Notes under the pieces: generated by a model
What the model was told of the DNA's origin: nothing
What the model saw: only the letters and a program-made list of their open reading frames with translations
Databases searched by the model: none
NCBI GenBank assembly: GCA_017429505.1
Contig: JAFROW010000001.1
Location: forward strand, 1-64,000
DNA length: 64,000 bases
From: Clostridia bacterium
GTDB taxonomy: Bacteria; Bacillota; Clostridia; TANB77; CAG-508
Reading direction: 5' to 3'
Translations under genes and position numbers: made by a program
Shown here: positions 55,141 through 64,000 of the stretch, piece by piece
How positions within the stretch are numbered: position 1 is the first letter of the stretch
How the letters are laid out: the number at the start of each line of letters is the position of its first letter

Positions 55141-57673
55141 TTAAATTCCCAATAATCTTTTCGCATCCTCATAAACTCCCATCTTTCTCAAAGCCACAAC
55201 TACTGGATGTTTCAGTTTATATTCTAAAGTATGTTCATAAAATTGCCTCTTCTTCAAAGCTCTACTTCTTGACGGCAATCTGTGAATATTTTTGCTATTA
55301 AATTCGTCACAAAGCCATTCATATTGCCTCTGGCAAGAAACAAAATATGAGGAAATTAGCTCTTTAATCAAACTCAAATTTTTGGCAAGTTGCTTACCAT
55401 TTTCTATTTTTTCTTTATCAGGATTTTGTACTAATTCTATAAACTCTTTTTCCATATTTTTAATCATAGAATCTATTGTAAATTGGCTCAAAATTCTCTT
55501 TCTGCAATTTGATTTATAAAACTTTAAATTATTAATAATTTTCTGCATAGCTACAAAATAATTTAAAACTTCTTGCTTAGAATAGTCAAAATTCCAAATC
55601 TCTTTCTCATTTTGAAGGCATGGAACAATTACTCCAACTTCGCCTGTTATTAACTCCTTTTGTCCTCCAACATCACTCGAAACAATTGGAACTCCCATAG
55701 CTAAAGATTCATAACTTGTAAGTGCAAGCCCTTCTTTTATTGATGTATTTATGCTTAAATCACTTATTGCATATATCTTTTCTGTTTTTTTAATATTTCC
55801 GCGCAAATATGAAATATTTTTCTAACCTATGTTGCTTAACTTTTCTTTTTAAGCCTTCTAGCATTGGTCCGTCTCCTGCTACAATAGCTACAAAGTCATC
55901 TCTTATTTCTGTCATTTTTTTTATAACTTCAAAAAATAAATATGGTCTTTTTTGGTCAGCAATCCTACAAATATACGAAATAATGATTTTATTTTTTAAT
56001 TCTTCTCCATATTTAAATTTTTTTAGCAAATCTTCTTTATCAAATTTTTCAGGATTAAATTTTTTCTCATCAACTCCAATATATACCGTTTTTACTTCTT
56101 CAGGTTTTCTTTTGAAATGTTCAATAAAAACATTTCTGCTATTTTCATTACATGTAAAAGTTTTATCAATTACATTTTGCATACTACTCGAATCTCTTGA
56201 AAATCCACCATTTCTTATATACCATTCTTCCATATGAACAAAATCACAAATTGGAATTTGAGGATGTTTTGCTTTTAAATATGGCAAAATTTTGTATCCA
56301 AATTCACTATTTGAATTAAAAATCAAATTTATGTTATTTTTATTTATAATGTAATTTATAAAACTTGTCCAATTTTTCATTTCTAAAAAAGTAGTTAAAT
56401 CGTAAACTGTTGCATATTTTTCAAATTGTCTTCTCCATTCATTTGAACTTGGCAAAGTGGTAACAATTGTAAAAGAAAATTTTCTTTTATCAATTTTTTT
56501 TACAAGATTTAGATTAAATCTATCTGCTCCACCTGTAACCATCCAAGGAAGAATCATAAGTACATTTATTTTTTTGTTTTTTGTTTTACGAGATATATTC
56601 GGATTACTATTTTTAGTCAATACTTGCATTTCCGAAATTCCTGGTTCATATACTAATGATATTCTTTGCTCATCTTCTATGTCTTCCCAATTATAGTCAT
56701 ATTTCGGAAACTGAATTCCATTTTTATAATACACTATATCTCTTTTTTCATCTTTAATTATTTTAAGAGCTCTTTTTCTATTACTATCATTTGAAGCTTT
56801 TAGCTCGCTTGTTCCAATTTTTTGTCTATAATATGTTAAAAGTGAACTCATTCTAACAGGGAATTTTCCTGCTTTTATAAGCTTCACCCACAAATACCAA
56901 TCTTCATAAACTTTTTTCTCTTTTATTCCAAAACAACCTACTTCAAATAGATCTTTTTTTCTAATACAAGCAGAAACAAGCAAAATATTTTCTTTTAATT
57001 CCCACTCTACATCATACCATTTTCTCCACAAAAAATTTTTAGCACCAAAATTAACAGAATCTGTATATGTCCAACTGGCTTTAGAGTGAGTCTCCAAAGT
57101 CCAAAAACAGCACTCCAAATATGTTTTATCATATAAATCATCTGCATCTAAAAAAACTATATATTTAGAACTTTTCGCTGAGTTTCTTATTCCTATATCT
57201 CTTGCCACAGCGGGGCCAAATGAATTTAGTGACTGTGAATTTTGGGACAGAGGATTTTTGCACTCATCTATATATTTTTCATTTAATACTAATCCGTTTG
57301 TAGCTATCCCTATATTTATTATTTTAATTCTCTTATCTAATTTCTCAATTTCTTTTAATTTTTCTTTTCCTTCTTTAGTAGATCCGTCATCAACTATTAT
57401 CCATTCAAAATTTGTAAATGTTTGATTAAAAACACTTCGAGCTGTTTCATCTATATAGTCTTGTCCATTATAGTAAGGTGTAACAATTGAAATTATTGGA
57501 CTTGCACTTTTCTGATTTTTGTTCATTTCTTGATTGTCTTTTATTAAATAATTCTTTCGATCTTCATCATTAAATTTATCTTTTATTTTACTTTCTGTTT
57601 TGCCTTCTATTTCATCTTGAATCTCTCCTATTTCCTCTTTACCTAAATTTAATATTATCCCTTTATATCTCAT
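55141..57673 (-). pseudogene. Two-domain glycosyltransferase (GT2-GT4), frameshifted
   Basis: N-terminal GT2 (ISIVTPYYNGQDYIDETARS, IIVDDGST, VFLDADDLYDKTYLE) followed by GT4 (INVLMILPWMVTGGADRFNL, VYIGVDEKKFNP, IVAGDGPMLEGLKR). The frame breaks at about 55801: TTTGCG-C-GGAAATATT has one extra base, and the GT4 end continues in another frame (GNIKKTEKIYAISDLS, SYESLAMGVPIVSSDVGGQ with the E-x7-E region). Without the base the gene would be about 844 codons. As written, the first part stops at 55790, losing the donor-site Glu motif. It starts at ATG 57673, sharing one base with the Wzt stop (TAATG). Confidence 0.8.
57239..57267 (-). repeat. GGGACGG-core repeat inside the GT2 domain
   Basis: TTTTGGGACAGAGGATTTTT lies in-frame and encodes about ECKNPLSQNS, between the GT2 strands where relatives have no insert. 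Confidence 0.55.
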
Positions 57674-58434
57674 TACCTCGTCACCTCCACATATTTTTTT
57701 ATTACTTCTTCAGCATCTCCATCCATCTCAATTTCTCCGTTGTATAACCATACAGCGCGATTGCAAAGTTTTTTTACAGATTCCATACTATGAGTTACAA
57801 AAACCATCGTCTTCCCTTGTTCTTTAAGTTCTAGCATTTTTTCAATACATTTATTTTGAAAATGCTCATCTCCTACAGATAAAATCTCATCAACAAGTAA
57901 AATATCTGCATTCACATTAATTGCAACTGCAAAAGCTAGTCTCATAAACATTCCTGAAGAATAAGTTCTAATTGGATTATCTATATAACTTTTTAGTTCA
58001 GAAAAATTAATAATCTCTTCAAGTCTTTCATCAATTTCTTTTCTTGTTAGCCCGAAAATTGAAGCATTAAAATATATATTTTCTCTCCCCGAAAAATCAG
58101 GATGAAATCCTGCACCTAGCTCTAAAAGAGATGTTAGCTTTCCATTTACTTCAATTAATCCACTATTAGGATACAAAATTTTTGTCATAAGTTTTAAAAG
58201 TGTAGATTTTCCGCTCCCATTTGTGCCAATTAATGCAACTGCTTCACCTTTTTTTATGTTTAAATCTATTCCTTTTAAAACCTCTCTTCTTTCTTTTCTA
58301 TTTCTCGATAAAAAAAGAAGCTTTTCTTTTATTGTATTAGCCTTGTCCAAATATACATTAAAATTTTTGTACACATCTTTTACGCAAATTGCGTATTGAT
58401 TCATATTGTTATTCTTTATTTCAGATTCTTTCAT
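57673..58434 (-). CDS. ABC polysaccharide exporter ATPase (Wzt/TagH-like)
   Basis: 253 aa. Walker A LIGTNGSGKSTLLKL, Q-loop/GxxFHPDFSGRENIYFN (typical of Wzt/TagH), signature YSSGMFMRLAFA, Walker B ADILLVDEIL, and the switch His in VTHSMESV. Partner of the permease at 54231. No extra C-terminal polymer-binding domain. GGAGG lies five bases before ATG 58434. First gene of the export cluster. Confidence 0.94.
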   Translation of the reverse strand: MKESEIKNNNMNQYAICVKDVYKNFNVYLDKANTIKEKLLFLSRNRKERREVLKGIDLNIKKGEAVALIGTNGSGKSTLLKLMTKILYPNSGLIEVNGKLTSLLELGAGFHPDFSGRENIYFNASIFGLTRKEIDERLEEIINFSELKSYIDNPIRTYSSGMFMRLAFAVAINVNADILLVDEILSVGDEHFQNKCIEKMLELKEQGKTMVFVTHSMESVKKLCNRAVWLYNGEIEMDGDAEEVIKKYVEVTR

Positions 58435-58591
58435 CATATCCTCCACAAGATATATGTATTTTTTGTATTTTTGTTATGTTTTACTAAAATAATGTCTTAA
58501 AACCAAACAACTTTTAATTCATTTATAAATATTTTCATCTTATGGATATTTTACCCAAAAATAAAATTAATAAACAATGGCTTTAAATTGC

Positions 58592-58628
58592 GTGAGTGAA
58601 AAATTCCTCCGTCCCAAAAATCACTCAC
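58592..58628. repeat. GGGACGG-core repeat with full inverted arms
   Basis: GTGAGTGA..TCACTCAC flank the core CCTCCGTCCC: a complete palindromic copy. It spans the stop codon of the TIGR04086 gene and may act as its terminator. Confidence 0.7.
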
Positions 58629-59005
58629 ACATTAACTCCTATAATACCACCAATTGCACCACATAGAATACCAATAGCCATCATAACTATTGAACCAGTA
58701 TTTAATTCAAAATTTGCATTATTTACAACACTTGAAATTATATAGATTAAAAAAATATAAATTAAACCAACTGCAATTCCTTTAATTATGCCATTTTTCT
58801 TAATTTTTCTAGTTGCAAAAAAACTTCCAACAAATATACTTATTCCTGTAACAGAAATTACAACAGGCTGAATTAAACTTTCACTTAAATTTGTGTATGT
58901 AAGAAGTGCTGAAAATACTGTTAAGCAAATAAGTGTGAAAATAATAGAAATTCCAACTCCTTTGATTATTTTTGTTAATATATTATTTTTTTCAAACTTT
59001 TCCAT
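58625..59005 (-). CDS. TIGR04086/YrzE-like membrane protein
   Basis: 126 aa, four helices: IIKGVGISIIFTLICLTVFS, VISVTGISIFVGSFFATRKI, GIAVGLIYIFLIYIISSV and SIVMMAIGILCGAIGGIIGV. The small-residue-rich helices fit the TIGR04086 family of Firmicutes, function unknown. Its stop lies inside the palindromic repeat. Confidence 0.8.
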   Translation of the reverse strand: MEKFEKNNILTKIIKGVGISIIFTLICLTVFSALLTYTNLSESLIQPVVISVTGISIFVGSFFATRKIKKNGIIKGIAVGLIYIFLIYIISSVVNNANFELNTGSIVMMAIGILCGAIGGIIGVNV

Positions 59006-59091
59006 CTAACCTCTCCTAAAAAATATTTATTATATTTATATTCAAAAAGATTAAAAATATATCTTTTAATTTATTTTTTGTAAGATTTCTA

Positions 59092-59121
59092 AAAACACTA
59101 GGCATTAAACCTAGTGTTTTT
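59092..59121. terminator. Bidirectional terminator
   Basis: AAAACACTAGG pairs with CCTAGTGTTTT, flanked by A and T runs, after the 64-aa gene. Confidence 0.75.
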
Positions 59122-59159
59122 ATTATTGTTCTATATACAAAAATGGATTTCCTTTCCAT

Positions 59160-59354
59160 TTAACTTTGACTACCTATTAAAGCCCTTATGTATTCTTTGT
59201 CTTCTTCTGATAAATCATCTACTCCATATGTATCAACATATTTTTGTGTTATTTCTTTTAAAATTTCTTGTGTATCTCTTTTCAAAATTTCTTCATCAAT
59301 ATCATAAGGTAACGACTCTATAACCTTAACAAATTTTTCTCTTATTGGTGACAT
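59160..59354 (-). CDS. Small acidic protein, 64 aa (antitoxin-like context)
   Basis: MSPIREKFVKVIESLPYDID, then a helical acidic stretch with LSEEDKEYIRALIGSQS. AGGAGG precedes ATG. Its promoter is nearly identical to that of the type II antitoxin at 59859-60083, so it may be a relative or a solitary antitoxin. No partner toxin lies next to it. Confidence 0.6.
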   Translation of the reverse strand: MSPIREKFVKVIESLPYDIDEEILKRDTQEILKEITQKYVDTYGVDDLSEEDKEYIRALIGSQS

Positions 59355-59397
59355 TATAACAACCTCCTAGTCTATATCACTTTTAATACACCCAAAT

Positions 59398-59426
59398 TAT
59401 ATCATTATTATAATTGTTTGTCTAGT
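59398..59426 (-). promoter_or_regulatory. Promoter of the 64-aa gene, duplicated
   Basis: TAGACA, 17-base spacer, TATAAT on the minus strand; the following TTTGGGTGTATTAAAAGTGA is shared with the promoter at 60240. Confidence 0.7.
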
Positions 59427-59542
59427 ATTTTTATTGTTTTTTCATTTCTCATCTTTCTTTTAATTGCTTACGCAATGAAATTCTAATTTTAGTAAATTTT
59501 TATAAATAAAATCTAAATCATATTCAAACATATTTGATTTAA

Positions 59543-59887
59543 TTAAATATTAATATAATTATTGAAATAATTATTCTTTTTTAAAATTCGAATAAAATCT
59601 TGTTTACAATTCATAATGCTAAACACAAATATCATCTTGCTCTTTTCTGAAATATAATACATAATTCTATATGATGATTGCTTAGTCTTTTTATAAATAA
59701 GTTCTCGAAAACGTTTATCTATCATTTCTGGAATATATCTACCTATATATGGAGAATCTTCTAAATCGTGAATTAACGAACGTATATTGTAGTTTGTTTC
59801 AATAGCATTTTTGAGAGAATAATTTAGGTTATAATAGTATATATCTAAAAGTTGTTCTCTAGCCAAATTTTCTACTTGTACTTTCAT
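59543..59887 (-). CDS. RelE/ParE-type toxin
   Basis: 114 aa. The ParE/RelE fold shows in LAREQLLDIYYYNLNYSLKN, LIHDLEDSPYIGRYIPEM, FRELIYKKTKQSSYRIMYYI and the C-terminal IMNCKQDFIRIL. Its start overlaps the upstream antitoxin by 29 bases, normal for type II modules. Target (ribosome mRNA or gyrase) is not decided by sequence. Confidence 0.85.
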   Translation of the reverse strand: MKVQVENLAREQLLDIYYYNLNYSLKNAIETNYNIRSLIHDLEDSPYIGRYIPEMIDKRFRELIYKKTKQSSYRIMYYISEKSKMIFVFSIMNCKQDFIRILKKNNYFNNYINI

Positions 59888-60083
59888 ATAATGCTTCCAT
59901 TTCTCTGTCCAATTCTTCCAAACTAATTCCTTTACCTTGATTTATATCATTTACTCCTTTTGCAATTCCAATTAAAACATATAAATCATATAATGAACCT
60001 GAAAAAGTTCCATCATCTGTTGAAGCTTTTTTTAAAAGTTCAACTAAGTTTTCAATTTCGATTTTTTCTTGTTCTTTATTCAT
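59859..60083 (-). CDS. Type II antitoxin
   Basis: 74 aa. Helical N-terminus, then INQGKGISLEELDREMEALY, a C-terminal tail like those that wrap RelE/ParE toxins. Located upstream of and overlapping the toxin. ATG 60083 follows AGAGGA by nine bases. The DNA-binding part is short and unclear. Confidence 0.8.
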   Translation of the reverse strand: MNKEQEKIEIENLVELLKKASTDDGTFSGSLYDLYVLIGIAKGVNDINQGKGISLEELDREMEALYESTSRKFG

Positions 60084-60239
60084 ACAGCTCATTCCTCTTT
60101 TCTATTTAAATTTACATTCCTTGCAAATAAAATCTTTATTTTATTTTTACTTAATGTTGCATATCTACTTTAGGAGATTCGTCGTGTTTCCTATTAATAT
60201 TTACGTATTAATAGCACTTATCACTTTTAATATACCTAA

Positions 60240-60268
60240 ATTATATCATCTTTATTTTCTTTTGTCTA
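60240..60268 (-). promoter_or_regulatory. Promoter of the toxin-antitoxin operon
   Basis: TAGACA, 17-base spacer, TATAAT; same flanks as 59398-59426. TTAATA-TTTACG-TATTAA (about 60195-60212) between it and the antitoxin may be an operator. Confidence 0.65.
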
Positions 60269-60926
60269 GCTTTTTTTACAAAAATTTCCAACTTTTCATC
60301 GCAAATTTCGACATTTTTCGGCTTCAGAGTATTATTCTTTAATCAGTGCATTTTGCTATGTTTTCGCTGTTTTCAAGATGTTGATAACCCTAACACTTTC
60401 AATTTAAATCTTATGAAAAAAAGAATAATAAGCGTTTTTGCAATTTTTTAGTAAAAATTTTCCATAATAATTCAAGTAAAATCCTTTTGTATTCGTATTT
60501 GCAGGCGTTTACAGATTTCTCTTTTTCTATAAATATCTAACTTAAAGAAAAGAATAGACAAAAATCAGCAGAAATTCACAATTGAACTCCTGCTATTTTT
60601 TATTAATTATTCTATTTCTTTTTAGAATTCTATTATTTATATTTCTTTTACAAAGTATTCTTCAAATCCCTTGAAAAGAACCATAGGTCTTATGTAGATT
60701 ACTATAGAAAAAATGCAAGAAAATTCTTTGCTTTTTCAGAACTTTTAACAAAACTCTTGAAAAATTCATAAGATAAGTATATAATTTAGAAAAAAACAAA
60801 AAAGCGTGACAATAGAGATTCATTCTTAATTGAATTAAATTTCAACATAATTCGACAAAAACGTGTCGATATAGAATGATAAAAAACCAGTCCCAAATGC
60901 ACTGGTCAAATCGAAAGGAGACTATT
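60269..60926. other. Intergenic region, 660 bp
   Basis: No gene found in either strand beyond short chance frames. Only the murC promoter near its right end is recognisable. Confidence 0.6.
60757..60785 (+). promoter_or_regulatory. Promoter of murC
   Basis: TTGAAA, 17-base spacer, TATAAT, leaving a leader of about 135 bases. Confidence 0.7.
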
Positions 60927-62306
60927 ATGCCAAACATAGAAAGATTAAAAAAATATAATAAAATACATATGGTAGGAATTGGTGGAGTAAGCATGAGCGG
61001 AATTGCTGAAATACTAGTTAATTGGGGATTTACTGTTACAGGAAGTAATAATGTAGAAAATGAGAATACAAAAAAATTAGAAAAAGCTGGAATTAAGGTA
61101 TTTATAGGACACAATGCTGAAAATGTTGTAGGAAGTGATGTGGTAGTTCATACTGCAGCGGTTAAAGATGATAATATAGAACTTAAAACAGCTAAAAATC
61201 TTGAAATCCCTACTGTTGAAAGAGCAGACTTTTTAGGAGAAATTACAAGATGTTTTTCAGACACAATTACAATCGCAGGAACACATGGAAAAAGTACCAC
61301 TACTTCAATGGTATCTCTTTGCTTTTTAGAAGCAAATCAAGATCCAAGTATTCAAGTTGGAGCTGACCTTTCTCAAATAGATGGAAACTACAAAGTTGGA
61401 AATAGTGAACATTTTATTATTGAGTCTTGCGAATATGTAGAAAGCTTTTTAAAATTTAGTCCAAAATCAGAAATTATTTTAAATATAGATAATGATCATC
61501 TTGACTACTTTAAAACTTTTGAAAATGTAAAAAATGCATTTGTTAAATATGTAAAACTATTACCAGATGATGGAATTTTAGTTGTAAATGGTGATGATAA
61601 AAATTGTTTAGATTTACCTCAGTACACACATGCTAAAGCTTTAACTTATGGAATTACAAATAAAAATGTTGACTTTTTTGCAGTAAACATCGTTTTTGAC
61701 AATGATGGATTTCCTGAATTTGATGTTTATTCACATGATAAATTTTACGAAAGAATCAAGCTTCATGTTCCAGGAATGCACAATGTTTTAAATGCTTTAG
61801 GATGTATTGCTTTATGTAATGAATATGGATTAAATTCAAAAGATATTAAAAATGGTCTCGCTAAATTTACAGGTGTTGGACGTAGATTTGAATTTAAAGG
61901 TAAAGTTAATAATGCTAGTGTTTATGATGATTATGGACATCACCCTACCGAAATAATTGCAACTGCAAAAGCTTTGATGAACAAAAAATACAATGAATCT
62001 TGGGTTGTCTTCCAACCACACACATATAGCAGAACTAAGCTTTTGATGGATGATTTTGCAAAGGCACTACTTAATTTTGACAATATTATTGTTTTGGATA
62101 TATATGCAGCTCGAGAGACAAATACATATAATGTTTCATCACAAGATTTAGCAGATAAAATAAAATCTCTTGGAAAAAATGCTATATATATAAAAGATTT
62201 TGATGAATGTGTTTCTTACTTAAAATCACATGTTAAGGAAAATGATATTGTTATTACTCAAGGAGCTGGCACAATTACAGAAATAGGCGGAAAATTAGTT
62301 CAATAG
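60927..62306 (+). CDS. murC: UDP-N-acetylmuramate--L-alanine ligase
   Basis: First peptide-adding enzyme of peptidoglycan synthesis, cytosolic. IHMVGIGGVSMSGIAEIL at the N-terminus binds UDP-MurNAc, AGTHGKSTTTSM is the P-loop, and VFQPHTYSRTKLL and TQGAGTI are C-terminal ligase motifs. 459 aa from ATG 60927 with AAAGGAG seven bases upstream; a longer in-frame start has no site. Followed after 67 bases by a penicillin-binding protein. Confidence 0.97.
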   Translation: MPNIERLKKYNKIHMVGIGGVSMSGIAEILVNWGFTVTGSNNVENENTKKLEKAGIKVFIGHNAENVVGSDVVVHTAAVKDDNIELKTAKNLEIPTVERADFLGEITRCFSDTITIAGTHGKSTTTSMVSLCFLEANQDPSIQVGADLSQIDGNYKVGNSEHFIIESCEYVESFLKFSPKSEIILNIDNDHLDYFKTFENVKNAFVKYVKLLPDDGILVVNGDDKNCLDLPQYTHAKALTYGITNKNVDFFAVNIVFDNDGFPEFDVYSHDKFYERIKLHVPGMHNVLNALGCIALCNEYGLNSKDIKNGLAKFTGVGRRFEFKGKVNNASVYDDYGHHPTEIIATAKALMNKKYNESWVVFQPHTYSRTKLLMDDFAKALLNFDNIIVLDIYAARETNTYNVSSQDLADKIKSLGKNAIYIKDFDECVSYLKSHVKENDIVITQGAGTITEIGGKLVQ

Positions 62307-62373
62307 ACTATGTTAAAAATAGATGAAAAACTAGAATAATAAAGCACTATAACCTAAATAGGAGGAAAGTTAG

Positions 62374-64000
62374 TTGAATAAACAGCCAAAAAAGAAAAAA
62401 AAATTAGTCAAAGTTACTCGAATAAAAAAAAATACAGATGTTCAAAATATAATACCTAATAGAAGATTAAAAAACATGCTTATTGTTATTATCATTTTGT
62501 TTGTTCTTTTAATGTCAAGGTTATTCTTTTTGCAAGTAGTAGATGGTGAACATTTAACAAACCTTGCTGTAAACCAACAAACAACAAGTGAAATTATTAG
62601 CAGTAAGCGTGGAAATATTTATGATTCAACAGGTGTAACTTTAGCTAAAAGTGAAACTGTAGATACAATTTCTATCAATCCCAATAAAATAGTAAAGAAA
62701 AAGCCTGAAGATACAAAAGCATATAAAGAACTTGTAGCAAAAGGTCTTTCAGAAATATTTAAGCTAGACTATAATGAAACTTTATCTAAAGTTAACAGTA
62801 CAGCTTCAGTTGAAACTATCATAAAAAAAGTTGAAGAAGATAAAGTAAATGAACTAAAAAAATGGATTAAAGAAAATAAAATTGGAGTTGGAATAAATAT
62901 TGATGAAGACACCAAAAGATATTATCCATTAAATACCGTAGCTTCTCAAGTTGTTGGTGTATGTGGTTCGGATAATCAAGGATTAAGCGGGATTGAATAT
63001 TCCTATGATTCAATTTTAAAAGGTGTATCAGGTCAAATAACAACTTCAACAGATGCTGCAAATGGAGAAATTCCAAACTCTGTAGAATCTTTTGTAGAAG
63101 CTAAAGATGGCTATAATTTAAATCTTACAATAGATGTAAAAATTCAAAGTATAGTAGAAAAATATCTAAAAAAAGCAGCTGAAAGTAACAAATGCTCAAG
63201 AGGTGGAAATTGCATAATTATGGATCCTTCTAATGGACATATATTAGCTATGGCTTCATATCCATATTATAACTTAAATGACCCCTACACCCCTACTTCA
63301 TATTACGCAGATGATTGGGATAAACTAAGTAAAGAAGAGAAATCTAAAAGAATCTATAGTATGTGGAAAGTTCGCTCGGTCTCTGAAATGTATGAACCAG
63401 GATCTGTATTTAAATTAATTACAGCCTCAACAGCATTGGAAGAAAATATCACTTCAACCAATAAAAATGGAGACTTTTATTGTACAGGTATGCAACATGT
63501 TGGAGATAAAGACATTTCATGTTGGTCATCACATCCACATGGAAGTCAAACTTTAACAAATGCTCTTGAGAATTCTTGCAATCCTGCTTTAATGCAATTA
63601 GGTAAAAGAATTGGAGCAACTACCCTTTATAAATATTATAATGCATTTGGATTTTTCGACAAAACTAATGTAGGGCTATCTGGTGAAGAAAAAGGAAAAT
63701 TTCATAAATTAGAAGATGTTGGTCCTGTTGAACTTGCAACAATGTCTTTTGGACAACGTTTTACAATTACCCCTCTTCAAATGGCAACAGCATTATGTGC
63801 AGTAGTTAATGGTGGATATTTAATAGAACCTACTATAGTAAAATCAATGTCAAATCCAGATACAGGCGAAACAATAAATACAGAAACTAAATATGTAAGA
63901 CAAGTTATATCTTCTCAAACATCTAATCAAATGAGAGAAATAATGCAATCTGTTGTTATAAATGGAACTGGTAAAAAAGCAGCTGTTAAAGGTTATTCTG
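62374..64000 (+). CDS. Class B penicillin-binding protein (SpoVD/FtsI type), partial
   Basis: Transpeptidase that cross-links peptidoglycan at septum or spore cortex. Starts at TTG after AGGAGG. Lys-rich cytoplasmic tail, one helix (MLIVIIILFVLLMSRLFFLQ), dimerisation domain (SSKRGNIYDSTG), then the catalytic domain with Ser344 in EPGSVFKL and the SxN motif ENSCNPA. The window ends at about residue 542, before the KTG motif. Whether it is FtsI or sporulation SpoVD is undecided; a PASTA tail would decide. Confidence 0.93.
   Translation, partial: MNKQPKKKKKLVKVTRIKKNTDVQNIIPNRRLKNMLIVIIILFVLLMSRLFFLQVVDGEHLTNLAVNQQTTSEIISSKRGNIYDSTGVTLAKSETVDTISINPNKIVKKKPEDTKAYKELVAKGLSEIFKLDYNETLSKVNSTASVETIIKKVEEDKVNELKKWIKENKIGVGINIDEDTKRYYPLNTVASQVVGVCGSDNQGLSGIEYSYDSILKGVSGQITTSTDAANGEIPNSVESFVEAKDGYNLNLTIDVKIQSIVEKYLKKAAESNKCSRGGNCIIMDPSNGHILAMASYPYYNLNDPYTPTSYYADDWDKLSKEEKSKRIYSMWKVRSVSEMYEPGSVFKLITASTALEENITSTNKNGDFYCTGMQHVGDKDISCWSSHPHGSQTLTNALENSCNPALMQLGKRIGATTLYKYYNAFGFFDKTNVGLSGEEKGKFHKLEDVGPVELATMSFGQRFTITPLQMATALCAVVNGGYLIEPTIVKSMSNPDTGETINTETKYVRQVISSQTSNQMREIMQSVVINGTGKKAAVKGYS

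Overview
The window is a 64-kb piece of an AT-rich, endospore-forming Firmicutes chromosome, most likely an uncultured Clostridia-type bacterium. The evidence is a SpoIIGA/pro-sigma-E pair beside an ftsQ/DUF881/sbp/ftsA/ftsZ division cluster, RicT, family II (Mn) pyrophosphatase, ThyX in place of ThyA, strong AGGAGG ribosome sites, TTG/GTG starts set by them, and a prepilin-like protein of a kind common in gut Clostridia. Genus cannot be fixed from sequence alone.

Layout. 0-14 kb: dnaE, an ORF6N protein, a dihydrofolate reductase remnant, a HAD phosphatase, two tandem thyX genes, an endonuclease Q homologue, a degenerate HD-domain protein, two half-size TSUP permeases (one frameshifted), a WecA/TagO-like transferase fused to rubredoxin, rpiB and mscL. 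14-22.6 kb: transcribed spoIIGA, sigE, ftsQ, three DUF881 paralogues, sbp, ftsA, ftsZ. 22.7-29.7 kb: a deoxynucleotide set (DUF4406-like protein, dUTPase, ATP-grasp with a highly structured leader), ferredoxin, ricT, holB, lepB, ppaC with a His-rich partner, and nth. 29.7-32.5 kb: small membrane proteins, a frameshifted membrane-anchored CYTH protein, a PD-(D/E)XK endonuclease of the group I intron-associated type, and directly beside it a tRNA-Tyr gene split in the anticodon by a 220-nt group I intron. 32.4-35.9 kb: acpP, plsX, folD, fchA and an independently transcribed structured RNA. 36.4-43.5 kb: accessory region with a prepilin-like protein, a XRE regulator, a probable type I toxin-antitoxin unit, and a mobilizable element (relaxase, MobC, TnpV, large serine recombinase). 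43.7-58.6 kb: a ricin-lectin/GH25 lysozyme, a DUF488-like protein, YfhO, metG and a cell-surface glycan export cluster (GtrB- and GtrII-like proteins, Wzm/Wzt ABC exporter, two-domain glycosyltransferase with a frameshift). 58.6-60.3 kb: a TIGR04086 membrane protein and toxin-antitoxin genes under duplicated promoters. 60.9-64 kb: murC and a class B penicillin-binding protein cut by the window end.

Most unusual content: (1) the group I intron in tRNA-Tyr next to a freestanding homologue of an intron-homing nuclease family; (2) a roughly 113-bp repeat with three hairpins, present once between genes and once in-frame inside a membrane protein gene, with compensatory changes between copies; (3) a second dispersed repeat (core CCTCCGTCCCAAAA), also found in-frame in a glycosyltransferase; (4) the transferase-rubredoxin fusion; (5) a convergent small toxin/RNA unit. 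Three genes are broken by single-base insertions, so either decay or assembly error must be kept in mind.
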